From positions 1-64,000 of the forward strand of contig CAJQLX010000013.1 of NCBI GenBank assembly GCA_905479265.1: DNA of 64,000 nucleotides, given 5' to 3'. Numbering within the stretch: position 1 is the stretch's first letter; each line of letters opens with the position of its first letter. The translations under genes were made by a program, and so were the position numbers. Positions 34,925 through 43,563 of this stretch are shown here, one piece after another. The notes beneath the pieces were generated by a model, which worked only from the letters and a program-made list of their open reading frames with translations, was not told the DNA's origin and ran no database searches. The stretch is from an uncultured Alphaproteobacteria bacterium (lineage in GTDB: Bacteria > Pseudomonadota > Alphaproteobacteria > UBA7985).

Positions 34925-35742
34925 CATTCACGCTTTACCATCACGGCTCGTCCGTCTGCGCGGCGAAAGTTCGCTTCGCAATGGCGGAAAAAGAAATCCC
35001 GTGGGAAGGGGTCTATATCGACATTCTGGCGGGTGAGCAATTCAACCCCGAATACACAAAACTCAACCCCAAAGCCGTTGTTCCAACGCTGGTTCACGAC
35101 GACCGTGTCGTGTTGGATAGCACGGTGATCATCGAATACCTCGACCACCTGGATCCAGACAGCAGCCTGCACCCTACCGACCCGATGGATCGCGCCAACG
35201 CGCGGCTGTGGACCAAGGCGGTTGACGAAGACCTGCACCCAGCGTGCGGGGCCATGACCTTTGTTTGCTCGCACCGTCACACCGTTTTGCGGAATTTGGG
35301 CGAGGACGGCGTGAAAGAATTTTTGGCCTCAACACCAGAAATGTCCGTGACGTCCGACTGGAAATCGCAAAAAGACGCCTTTGTGCGCTACGGCTTTGAC
35401 GCCCCGGGCGCGTCGGAAAAAGTAAAGCTCTACGACAGCTATCTGCAGAAGATGGAAACCGCGCTGAGCAAGGGCGGCGATTGGCTGGTGGGCGATCAGT
35501 TCTCCATCGCTGACGTGTCGCTGACGCCTTATGTGAACCGCTTGGCCATGATGTCGATGACCGGCATGTGGGAAGGCGGACGCCTGCCCCACGTCGAAAA
35601 GTGGTTCAATCGGATCAAGGCGATGCCGAATTTCACCACCAGCTTCATCGATTGGGTGCCCGATCACCTGACCAACGACCTCCGGGAAAATGGCGCTAAA
35701 AGCTGGCCGGAAGTTGCCAAAATTCTCGACATCGCGATTTAA
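34921..35742 (+). CDS. Glutathione S-transferase family protein (GST 2), LigF-like
   Basis: The 273-residue protein has a GST N-terminal domain (LYHHGSSVCAAKVRFAMAEKEIPWEGVYID, NPKAVVPTLVHDD, LDSTVIIEYLD). The link DPMDRANARLWTKAVDEDLHPACG resembles the corresponding region of the LigF beta-etherase of sphingomonads, as far as memory allows. LigF-type enzymes open beta-aryl ether bonds using glutathione. Its start overlaps the aldehyde dehydrogenase stop, and an SDR follows after 18 bases. Confidence 0.82.
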   Translation: MTFTLYHHGSSVCAAKVRFAMAEKEIPWEGVYIDILAGEQFNPEYTKLNPKAVVPTLVHDDRVVLDSTVIIEYLDHLDPDSSLHPTDPMDRANARLWTKAVDEDLHPACGAMTFVCSHRHTVLRNLGEDGVKEFLASTPEMSVTSDWKSQKDAFVRYGFDAPGASEKVKLYDSYLQKMETALSKGGDWLVGDQFSIADVSLTPYVNRLAMMSMTGMWEGGRLPHVEKWFNRIKAMPNFTTSFIDWVPDHLTNDLRENGAKSWPEVAKILDIAI

Positions 35743-35760
35743 AGACCAGAAAGGAAAATC

Positions 35761-36513
35761 ATGGGACGTTTAGAAGGGAAAGTTGCCGCGATCAGCGGGG
35801 CTGCACAAGGCATTGGCGCCATCATGGCTCAACGGCTGGCACAAGAAGGCGCGAAAGTTCTCGTCACCGACGTGCAAGACACCAGCAACGCTGTCAAAAT
35901 GATCACAGACAGCGGCGGAACGGCCCAAGGCATGAAAGTGGACGTCACATCGAATGACGATCTCGCCGCGATGGTGGAGGCTGCGAAGTCGATGGGCGGT
36001 CTCGACATCATGGTGAACAACGCTTCGATCTTCGCCACGCTAAAACCAAAGCCGTTCTTTGAAATCAGCGATGAAGAGTTCGATCAGATCATGACCGTGA
36101 ACGCCCGCAGCGTGCACCAAGTCATGCGCGCAATCGTCCCAACCATGATTGGCGCGGGCGGCGGCAAAGTGATCAATATCGCGTCCGGCACGTTCTACTA
36201 TGGCCCGCCGGGGCTCTCGCACTACACCGCGTCAAAAGGCGCTGTTATTGCCCTGACCCGCTGTCATGGTCGCGAGCTGGGTGACAAGAACATTCAGGTG
36301 AACGCCATTGCGCCGGGATTGACGGAAAGCGAAGGCTTGCGCGGCAATGACGCCTTTGACATGGCGCGCGCACCCACGGTGGCTTCGCGCTCGATCAAGC
36401 GGGAAATGGTGCCCGAAGATTTGCTGGGCACCATGGTCTACTTGGCCTCTGGCGACAGTGATTTTGTCACGGGCCAAACGCTCAACGTGGACGGCGGTAA
36501 AATCAACGTTTAA
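35761..36513 (+). CDS. Short-chain dehydrogenase/reductase
   Basis: The 250-residue classical SDR has the cofactor motif SGAAQGIG, NNAS in the NNAG position, catalytic Ser in NIASGT and the YTASK active site, ending with the usual GQTLNVDGG. A well-placed GGAAA ribosome site precedes it. In beta-etherase pathways an SDR oxidises the alpha-hydroxyl before ether cleavage; this gene sits exactly where such an enzyme would be expected. The substrate remains unknown. Confidence 0.88.
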   Translation: MGRLEGKVAAISGAAQGIGAIMAQRLAQEGAKVLVTDVQDTSNAVKMITDSGGTAQGMKVDVTSNDDLAAMVEAAKSMGGLDIMVNNASIFATLKPKPFFEISDEEFDQIMTVNARSVHQVMRAIVPTMIGAGGGKVINIASGTFYYGPPGLSHYTASKGAVIALTRCHGRELGDKNIQVNAIAPGLTESEGLRGNDAFDMARAPTVASRSIKREMVPEDLLGTMVYLASGDSDFVTGQTLNVDGGKINV

Positions 36514-36539
36514 CGCCCGTCCACGGATGCCAGCGCCGC

Positions 36540-37829
36540 CTACTCCCCGGAAGAGTGCGCGGCGCTGATTTCTTTTGCGCTCATGATGTAATAGTGGCGG
36601 GTCGGACAGTTGATCTGATCCTCCGCATGGGCCAGCAATAATGCCGCCTTGAGCGCTTCGGCGCGCGTGCGCTGCTCATCGGCAAAAATCAGCCGATCCA
36701 CCAGCTGCAAACCCCACTGAAAATCGCCCTTGGCCCGCGCCTTTTCAACGGCAGCAAAAACAGCCTCTGCGCCGCCCGCAAGCTCGATCATCCGCGTGGC
36801 TTCGTCCTCCGGCGACAAGGTGCCCAAGGTTGTCGGATTGCCGTCAAACCACCCCAGCGTCCCAACGAAGTAGGCCCTGACGGCGAAATCAACACGGCCA
36901 TAGAACTCCCGCAAATGCGGCTTTTGCGCCAGCGTTTCAGGCAGGCGTACGCGGTGGGCGAGCTGGTCGATGGTCAAACCGGCATCAATGCCCTCGCGGG
37001 TTTCTGTGACCACGTGGTTGATCGCATCGCGGTAGTCGGTCAGGACATCACGAATAGCCTCAGCGCCGAACACCGCCTTGGTGTGGCCCGGTGCCAGGAC
37101 GTCGGGCTCAAACGACATGAGCGTATCCATGGTCTCGGCCCATTTATCGAATTCGCGATAGGTCGTACCGCGAATGGCGTAGAGGTTGGGGAAAGAGCGG
37201 TAGAAGTTGTCGCCGCTGAACAGCACTTTCTTCTCCGGATACCAAACCACCATATGATCGGGTGTTTCGCCGGGGGCCATCACCAGATCCAGCGTTACAC
37301 CGCAAATAGTCAGCGTTTCGCCTTCTTCACCAATTCGGCGGGTTGGTGGCAAAGACCCTGCGCCCATCCCTTTAAGCGGCCGATCGCCCGGCCCCACGCC
37401 GATACCGATGATTTCATCGGGATAGGACAGCGTGATCCCAAATTGCCGCTTGGTGCGCGCTTGCATGGCTTTGGTCGGTAAAGGGTAGTTGGTCGCAACA
37501 GCGAGGAAATCGTCTGAATACTTGGTGCTGGCCAGAATGTCCGGATTGTCGCCCGCGGCTGCAAACACGCTCGCGCCCGAAACGTGGTCGCGGTGGGAAT
37601 GGGTAAAGATGATGGTGTGAACCGGCAGGTCGCTGACCTGTCGAAACGCCGCGAGGATATTACCTGCCGCCGAGGTCGTCTCGGAGGTATCAATGATGAT
37701 GACCCCATCGTCGCCCACAATCATATATACGTTCGACGCGGCAAAACCGAAGGCCATGTAGACGTTGTCGGCCAACTGAACCACCTGCTTTTCAAAGTAA
37801 GCTGGATGGGCTTTGAGTTCCGGATGCAT
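36540..37829 (-). CDS. Metallo-beta-lactamase-fold hydrolase, alkylsulfatase (SdsA1/BDS1)-like
   Basis: The 429-residue protein has the binuclear zinc motif THSHRDH (H77, H79, D81, H82) and the alkylsulfatase-specific features NLYAIRGTTYREFDKWAETMDTL and GWFDGNPTTLG, which lead into the dimerisation domain. No signal peptide is visible in the 429-residue form. Such enzymes hydrolyse alkyl sulfate esters. ATG 37829 follows AGGGAAA; the longer frame crosses an operator and is rejected. It is convergent with the GST-SDR operon and divergent from a sulfatase, sharing operators with it. Confidence 0.85.
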   Translation of the reverse strand: MHPELKAHPAYFEKQVVQLADNVYMAFGFAASNVYMIVGDDGVIIIDTSETTSAAGNILAAFRQVSDLPVHTIIFTHSHRDHVSGASVFAAAGDNPDILASTKYSDDFLAVATNYPLPTKAMQARTKRQFGITLSYPDEIIGIGVGPGDRPLKGMGAGSLPPTRRIGEEGETLTICGVTLDLVMAPGETPDHMVVWYPEKKVLFSGDNFYRSFPNLYAIRGTTYREFDKWAETMDTLMSFEPDVLAPGHTKAVFGAEAIRDVLTDYRDAINHVVTETREGIDAGLTIDQLAHRVRLPETLAQKPHLREFYGRVDFAVRAYFVGTLGWFDGNPTTLGTLSPEDEATRMIELAGGAEAVFAAVEKARAKGDFQWGLQLVDRLIFADEQRTRAEALKAALLLAHAEDQINCPTRHYYIMSAKEISAAHSSGE

Positions 37830-37863
37830 GAAGACTTTCCCTGTGCCACCCCCAAAACCAAAT

Positions 37864-37947
37864 TTTTGGGATCCTGAAAAACAGAATGCATGAAAATATC
37901 CCGAAATCAACTTTGGTTATGTTGATTTGGGATCCCAATTATGGAAT
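37864..37947. promoter_or_regulatory. Two GGGATCC operators between the MBL hydrolase and sulfatase genes
   Basis: TTTTTGGGATCCTGAAAA (from 37864) and TTGGGATCCCAA (37927-37938, a perfect 12-base palindrome) lie about 40 and 100 bases upstream of the MBL start. The second is about 104 bases upstream of the sulfatase start. The segment 37929-37947 matches 32532-32550 at 17 of 19 bases (GGGATCCYAWTTATGGAAT), so promoter as well as operator sequence is shared. Confidence 0.78.
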
Positions 37948-38032
37948 ATCAGGAAAACCGACCTAAGCAGGGATTGTGTCGTTCTGATTTCTGCTCGACG
38001 ATAGCCTTAGGTCTTTAGCAATGGGGAAAACA

Positions 38033-39673
38033 ATGGCTCGAAAGAATATCCTGTACATCATGTGCGATCAGTTGCGGTTCGACTATTTGGGCTGTACGGG
38101 ACATCCGACCATCAAAACCCCAAACATCGATGCGCTGGCCAAACGCGGCGTTACGTTCGCAAACACCTATTGCCAATCCCCCATCTGTGGGCCTTCGCGG
38201 ATGAGCGCCTACACGGGACGCTATGTCTCCAGCCACGGTTCAGCCTCCAACTTCACCCCCTTGCGCATTGGGGAGAAGAACATGGGGCATCACCTCAACC
38301 CCTTGGGTGTGAAAACAGTGCTGGTGGGCAAAACGCATGTTGTGCCCGATCGCGAAGGGTTGGAACGGCTGGGCATTGATCCTGAAGGTGAGGTTGCGCT
38401 GCACCATGCTCAGGGCGGTTTCGAGGTTTATGAGCGTGATGATGGGATCCACCCTGACTCCATGGTTAAGCCCAATGTGGCCTATAACCAGTATCTCAAG
38501 TCGCAAGGATACACCGAAGACGCCAACCCCTGGCACTGGGCGGCGAACTCCGTTGAAACTGAGGATGGCGAGGTTCGTTCGGGCTTCTTCAACGATCGGG
38601 TGGACCTGCCAGCGCGGGTGACGGACGAGCAATCCGAGACGCCTTACATGACCCGCCGAGCGATGGAATTCCTCGACGAAGACGACGGGGAAACGCCGTG
38701 GTTGCTGCACTTGTCCTACATCAAACCACACTGGCCCTACGTTGCGCCGGCCCCCTATCACAACATGTACTCGGCCAAGGACGTGGTTCCAGCGGTTCGC
38801 GCGGACAGCGAATTTGACGATCCAAATCCACTGGCGAAACTGTTCATGGAACGCGTGGCCGGTGAAACCTTCAGCCGCGACGAAGCGCGCGAGACGGTCA
38901 TTCCGGTGTATATGGGCCTGATCACCCAGATCGACGATCAACTCGGCGTGCTGTTCGATTTCATGGAAAAGCGTGGATTGATGGAAGACACGATGATCGT
39001 GTTCACCTCAGACCATGGTGACTACTTGGGCGATCACTGGATGGGCGACAAAGACTACTTCCACGCCCCCGCCGTGCAAATCCCACTGATCATCGCCGAC
39101 CCAAGCGCCAGCGCGAACCCGACACGCGGGACGGTTGACGCGTCTTTGGTGGAGTTGATCGACCTGCTGCCAACGTTTATCGAATTCAATGGCGGGACGC
39201 CGCTTTACAACATTCTCGATGGCCGCTCGCTGATGCCCAAGCTGCGCGGGGAAAGCGTCGATTGGCGCGATGTGGCGGTGAGCGAGTACGACTATTCCTG
39301 CCAAGTGTTCCGGCCGGAAACAGGCAGGGTCGCACTGGATTGCCGAACCTATATGGTGGCTTCGACAGAGTGGAAATACATCTACGCGCCGGGCTACCCA
39401 CCCGTACTGTTCGACCTGAAGAACGACCCTGATGAGCTGATCGACCTTGGCCGCAGTGCAGCGCATGAAGGTGTGCGGCAAGAGATGTTTGATAAGCTGG
39501 CGCAGTGGTCCCTGCAGTACCGTCAGCGGGAAACGTGGAGCGAAGAACGCAACGACCAAATGACGGGGGTTGAGGAGCAGCTTGGGGTGTTGATTGGGTA
39601 TTGGGATGAAGCCAGCGCCGAAGGCAAAGATCCGAAAATCCTGCCCAAACGAGGCCCTGCGCCGTCCGAGTAG
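38033..39673 (+). CDS. Sulfatase-superfamily hydrolase, phosphonate monoester hydrolase (PMH)-like
   Basis: The 546-residue cytoplasmic protein (no signal peptide) opens NILYIMCDQLRFDYLG with a metal aspartate and carries the formylglycine motif C52-G-P-S-R (ICGPSRMSAYTGR). The SDHGDYLGDH metal motif and the C-terminal half (YIKPHWPYVAPAPYH, GLITQIDDQLG) follow Rhizobium/Burkholderia PMH closely as remembered. PMHs are promiscuous toward phosphonate and phosphate diesters and sulfate monoesters. ATG 38033 with GGGGA upstream is preferred over ATG 38021. It is divergent from the MBL hydrolase and 287 bases before the TAXI transporter. Confidence 0.87.
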   Translation: MARKNILYIMCDQLRFDYLGCTGHPTIKTPNIDALAKRGVTFANTYCQSPICGPSRMSAYTGRYVSSHGSASNFTPLRIGEKNMGHHLNPLGVKTVLVGKTHVVPDREGLERLGIDPEGEVALHHAQGGFEVYERDDGIHPDSMVKPNVAYNQYLKSQGYTEDANPWHWAANSVETEDGEVRSGFFNDRVDLPARVTDEQSETPYMTRRAMEFLDEDDGETPWLLHLSYIKPHWPYVAPAPYHNMYSAKDVVPAVRADSEFDDPNPLAKLFMERVAGETFSRDEARETVIPVYMGLITQIDDQLGVLFDFMEKRGLMEDTMIVFTSDHGDYLGDHWMGDKDYFHAPAVQIPLIIADPSASANPTRGTVDASLVELIDLLPTFIEFNGGTPLYNILDGRSLMPKLRGESVDWRDVAVSEYDYSCQVFRPETGRVALDCRTYMVASTEWKYIYAPGYPPVLFDLKNDPDELIDLGRSAAHEGVRQEMFDKLAQWSLQYRQRETWSEERNDQMTGVEEQLGVLIGYWDEASAEGKDPKILPKRGPAPSE

Positions 39674-39780
39674 AGCATCCCGCAACCCGCGCAGCACCGC
39701 CGTCGATAACGGCGAAAACCCATGCTGCGCGGCGGCAAGGTTGTTCTTGAAACGACGAGGTCTGCGGACAAACGCCAGAC

Positions 39781-39930
39781 TGGATCCCAATTCATTCAAA
39801 TCGTCCTTGAAATCGCGGGTTTCCCTTGGTTTTTACTTGACTTTGGGATCCTGAAATGTCCCCATCATGGTCTGTGAACGTCCTTTGCAAAGGGTTGAGA
39901 GGCTCTTGGATTTGCTAACTTTTGGGATTG
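39781..39930. promoter_or_regulatory. GGGATCC operators upstream of the TAXI-TRAP genes
   Basis: TGGATCCCAA (39781-39790), TTTGGGATCCTGAAA (39842-39856) and a degenerate half-site TTTTGGGATTG (39920-39930). The last two are about 116 and 37 bases upstream of the binding-protein start, almost the same placement as at the GST promoter. The rest of the 287-base gap (39674-39960) shows no gene. Confidence 0.7.
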
Positions 39931-39960
39931 TTCATTGTTGTAGAGCAAAGGGAGGAAAAG

Positions 39961-41016
39961 ATGCTCAGGACACTCCAGACGGCACTGGTTGCCGCCGCAG
40001 CGACGTTGATGGCCTCAACGGCGATTGCCCAAGTCAATTTGGTTTCTCATGCAGCAGGCGCAGGCACTGCTGGTGGCCTGGCCGCAACCGGGCTGGTTGA
40101 GTTCGCATCCGAAGCGGGTGTCGCGAACATTCAGCTCAAGGACGGCCAAACCGGTACAAAATTCATGCTCGCCTTGGCTGAAGGCAAAATCGACATTGCT
40201 GGTGCGCCGCACCACCTGCCGTTCTTGATGGGACGCGGCGCTGGTCCCTTCGGCAAACTGGGCAAAGAGCGCGGCGCTGAATTGGCACCGAACGTTCAGC
40301 TGCTTTACCCTTACACATTCAGTGTTTTCTACATGTACGGTTTCACCTCGAATGGAATCAACAGCTGGGACGACCTGAAGGGCAAGAAGGTTCTGCAGGG
40401 TCCGCCACAGGGCAGCATGCCACGTAACTCGCGCGCTTTGGTCCAACTGACGACAGGCCTCAAGGCCGGTGAAGACTATGAGTCTGTTACGGTCAGCATG
40501 AACCAGCTTGCAAACGCCCTGATTGACGGCACGGCAGATGTTGCTGTCATCCCCGGCACGTTCCCCGGCCCGCGCGAAAGCCAAGTTGGTGCTGCTGGTG
40601 CCGCGACCGCAATGTCCCTGCCAAAGTCGATGTTTGAAAGCGAAAGCGCGTCCAAGCTGCTGAACAACGTTGGCGCAGCGCCGTTTACCGCGCCTGTGGC
40701 TGAAATTCAGGCTGCATTGGGCGAAAACTGGACGGTTGTTTCTGAAGATGACACGTTCCGTGGCATGGCCATGGTCGGCGGTGACTACGTCAACGCCAGC
40801 ATGGATGAAGAAGTGGCTTACCAGTTGGCGAAGGCGCACATCGACAACATCGACAACCTGAAAGCCAAGGCGCCGTTTATGGCTGCGCTGAACTTTGGTA
40901 ACATCGATGCCAGTGTTGCTGGTCTGTGCGGCAAGAACCCAATGAAGTTCCACGCTGGCGCTGTTCGCGCGTGGGAAGAAGCGGGTCACGCTGTTCCTGA
41001 TTGCGCAAAGCCTTAA
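39961..41016 (+). CDS. TAXI-family TRAP solute-binding protein
   Basis: The 351-residue protein has a Sec signal (cleavage near AIAQ), the TAXI-type AAGAGTAGGLAATGLVEFA start and KFMLALAEGKIDIAGAPHH. The later regions INSWDDLKGKKVLQGPPQGS and NALIDGTADVAVIPGTFPG are also typical. TAXI receptors deliver ligands to a fused DctQM permease, here the next gene. The ribosome site GGGAGGAAAAG is excellent. It should bind the substrate of the flanking sulfatases and GSTs. Confidence 0.9.
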   Translation: MLRTLQTALVAAAATLMASTAIAQVNLVSHAAGAGTAGGLAATGLVEFASEAGVANIQLKDGQTGTKFMLALAEGKIDIAGAPHHLPFLMGRGAGPFGKLGKERGAELAPNVQLLYPYTFSVFYMYGFTSNGINSWDDLKGKKVLQGPPQGSMPRNSRALVQLTTGLKAGEDYESVTVSMNQLANALIDGTADVAVIPGTFPGPRESQVGAAGAATAMSLPKSMFESESASKLLNNVGAAPFTAPVAEIQAALGENWTVVSEDDTFRGMAMVGGDYVNASMDEEVAYQLAKAHIDNIDNLKAKAPFMAALNFGNIDASVAGLCGKNPMKFHAGAVRAWEEAGHAVPDCAKP

Positions 41017-41037
41017 TTGCCAATCAACCTTTCTCCG

Positions 41038-41061
41038 GGGCGGCGATCGTTTTCGCCGCCC
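41038..41061 (+). other. Stem-loop after the TAXI binding-protein gene
   Basis: An 8-9 bp GC stem (GGGCGGCG / CGCCGCCC) with a 6-8 base loop starts 21 bases after the stop. No T-run follows, so it probably stabilises the binding-protein mRNA or partly attenuates the permease gene. Confidence 0.65.
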
Positions 41062-41176
41062 TCTTCGATCTCTAACAAAAATACGAGTTTCGCCCCGATG
41101 CGCTGAGCCCATCTGAGGGCGGTGATTTGTATTTCGCCCGTCGCGACCACTGCGACCAAACCGAGTTATTCCCCTT

Positions 41177-43531
41177 ATGAACGACCAAGCGCAGGCAACC
41201 CCGTCCGAAGAAGCCCCAAAGAAAACATTTGTGACCCAGCTGGTCTTTTGGCTTGGGCTGGGATTGGTTTTTGTGGGCCTGTTGAACGTCACACCGGGTA
41301 TTCCGGGGTGGGATGCGCTTTGGAAAGGCATGACGGGTAACGAGTTCTTTCGGATCCGACGGTTTGAGACCGAGTGGCTCTACCCCCTTGTCTTCTTTCT
41401 GATGATGCTGATCGTGGCGCTCCAGCACTCGCTGTGGCGCAGCTGGGCGGACAAGTCGAGCCTGCGCCGTTACGCCGGGCTTGCGCTCGATATCGCGTTG
41501 GTGACGGCTGCTGCTGCCCTGTCGCTGACGTACATCATTGAAATCGAAGCCATTTGCCTGCTGGACGTTATCACCGGCGACCGCGCCCGCATGATGGCCG
41601 AGGCGCTGGCCGCCGAAATCGAATTTGCCGAGCTGGTTGGCTTGCCCGTTCCCGACACGACCGAAGACCCCTTCTGCCTTAACACTACAGCCGCATTCTT
41701 GCCGTTGGTGGTGTTCCTGTGTGTGGTCGTGTTCCTGCTGTACAACGTCAAAGTCTGGGGCCTGCCCTTGGTGATGATCTCCATCATCGTGGCCGCTTAC
41801 ACCCTGCTGACCGTGTTGAACTGGTACTTCTTTGGCGCCGATGGTCAGAACAAGTATCTCGTCACAATGCTCAGCAGCGAGTTTCCCCGCAACATCGCCT
41901 CGGGCCGCGAGGTGTTCCATGACTCTCTGGTCAACCATTCAGCAGGCTTCTTTGGCCGGTTCATGAATGTCCTGATGCTGATGGTCTTCCCCTACATCGT
42001 GCTCGGCGGTCTGTTTGGTCGCTGCGCAGGGGGACAGGCGTTGATCAAGCTGGCTTTTGTGATGACGCGCAACCTGCGCGGCGGACCGGCGCACGCGGCG
42101 GTCTTCTCCTCCGCCATGTTCGGCACCATCACCGGTGGCCCCGTGGTGAATGTCCTTTCAACCGGCGTTCTGACCATTCCGATGATGCTCAAGCGCGGCT
42201 TTTCTCGCGTGTTTGCCGGCGGGGTTGAGGCTGCGGCGTCGTCGGGCGGTTCGATCATGCCGCCCATTTTGGGCGTTGCCGCCTTTGTCATGGCGGCGCT
42301 GACCGGTGTGGCGTACCGCGAAATCGTCATCGCGGCGATCATTCCAGCGGTGCTGTACTTCTTTTGCCTGTTCCTGTCGGTGATTTTCCAATCCCGCAAA
42401 CAGAAGATCGAAGCGGTTGGCGAGATCACCGAGGACATGCGGCTCAAGCGCATGGACTGGCTGCACCTGACCCAAGTGCTGGGTCCGGTTTTGCTGATCC
42501 TGCTGCTGCTGCTGACGCCAAAAGACAGTGTGGGCTGCAGCTGGTACGCCATCCTGATGGGGGCGGAAGTCATCCGTGACGCGGGCAGCTGTCAGGTCGT
42601 CTCCCTGCCGTGGGTCGTTCAAGTCATCCAGAACGCCGCTGGTGATGCCGGTGCCGCAGGCTGGTGGGCTGTGATGCTGCTGATTGCGCTGATGTTCATC
42701 GACCGCAGCTTCCGCCAGAACCCCGGCCAGATCCTAGGCGCCCTGGCCCATTCCGGCGTCAGCATCGCGACGCTGTACCTGATGTTCCTCGCCGTTACGG
42801 TTATCGACGTAAGCCTCGCGCTGACGGCGTTCTCAAAGTTCCTGTCCGTGGATGTTCTGGGCTTCTTACGCAGCTTTGACGTAGCGGGCGGGTCTGTTTG
42901 GTTCCTGCTGCTCGCGCTGTCGCTGACCATGATCTTGGCCGTTCTGCTGGGCATGGGGATGCCAGCGGTTCCGGCGTATATCAACGTTGCCCTGCTGTTG
43001 GGGCCAATGCTGGTTGGCTTGGGGCTGTCAACGCTGACATCGCACATGTTCATCTTTTACTTCGCCGTTGCGTCTGCGATCACGCCGCCTGTCGCGCTGG
43101 CCGCCTTTGCAGCGTCAACGATCACCAAAGCTGACCCCATGCAAACCGGGCTGTCAGCGGTGCGGTCTGGCATTGTGATTTTCACCATCCCCTTTGTCTT
43201 TGCGATTTACCCTGAATTGCTGCTGATCGACAAAGCGGTCATGGACCCCAACATTCCGGGAACGTTCTTGCCGGGCTATGATGGCAACCTGCAGGTGATG
43301 CCGCTGGTGCTGCTGCTGGGTCGCGTGATCTTGGCGCTCTACTTCGTGTCCAGCTCGCTCGCGGCCTATGATTCCCGCGCGCTGAGCCGGGTCGAGATTG
43401 CGCTGCGGTTGGCTGTTGCCGTGCTGCTGCTGTTCCGGCCGATCGAAGTTTACGGCCCCGCCATTCTCGCCTGGGTCGGCATTATGGGGTTCCATCTGTA
43501 TCAAGCGCGGCGTGAAAACGCCCCCGCCTGA
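41177..43531 (+). CDS. TRAP transporter fused permease (DctQM-type, TAXI system)
   Basis: A 784-residue polytopic membrane protein. The N-terminal third contains membrane segments around residues 18-40, 65-85, 100-120 and 165-210 (DctQ-like). The remainder has the DctM-type motifs TGGPVVNVLSTGVLTIPMM, GSIMPPILGVAAFVMA, LGMGMPAVPAYINVA and ASAITPPVALAAFAAS. It translocates the TAXI-bound solute with a cation. The start has a weak ribosome site 160 bases after the binding protein gene, but the next in-frame Met would delete a membrane helix. Confidence 0.9.
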   Translation: MNDQAQATPSEEAPKKTFVTQLVFWLGLGLVFVGLLNVTPGIPGWDALWKGMTGNEFFRIRRFETEWLYPLVFFLMMLIVALQHSLWRSWADKSSLRRYAGLALDIALVTAAAALSLTYIIEIEAICLLDVITGDRARMMAEALAAEIEFAELVGLPVPDTTEDPFCLNTTAAFLPLVVFLCVVVFLLYNVKVWGLPLVMISIIVAAYTLLTVLNWYFFGADGQNKYLVTMLSSEFPRNIASGREVFHDSLVNHSAGFFGRFMNVLMLMVFPYIVLGGLFGRCAGGQALIKLAFVMTRNLRGGPAHAAVFSSAMFGTITGGPVVNVLSTGVLTIPMMLKRGFSRVFAGGVEAAASSGGSIMPPILGVAAFVMAALTGVAYREIVIAAIIPAVLYFFCLFLSVIFQSRKQKIEAVGEITEDMRLKRMDWLHLTQVLGPVLLILLLLLTPKDSVGCSWYAILMGAEVIRDAGSCQVVSLPWVVQVIQNAAGDAGAAGWWAVMLLIALMFIDRSFRQNPGQILGALAHSGVSIATLYLMFLAVTVIDVSLALTAFSKFLSVDVLGFLRSFDVAGGSVWFLLLALSLTMILAVLLGMGMPAVPAYINVALLLGPMLVGLGLSTLTSHMFIFYFAVASAITPPVALAAFAASTITKADPMQTGLSAVRSGIVIFTIPFVFAIYPELLLIDKAVMDPNIPGTFLPGYDGNLQVMPLVLLLGRVILALYFVSSSLAAYDSRALSRVEIALRLAVAVLLLFRPIEVYGPAILAWVGIMGFHLYQARRENAPA

Positions 43532-43563
43532 TCGATCATTCTAACGCGTAGGACGAAGCCACC

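Noticed and set aside
40015-41331. 438-codon open frame on the minus strand
   Set aside because: It runs antisense through the TAXI receptor gene, which has a signal peptide, strong ribosome site and family motifs; the product looks Arg/His-rich and random.
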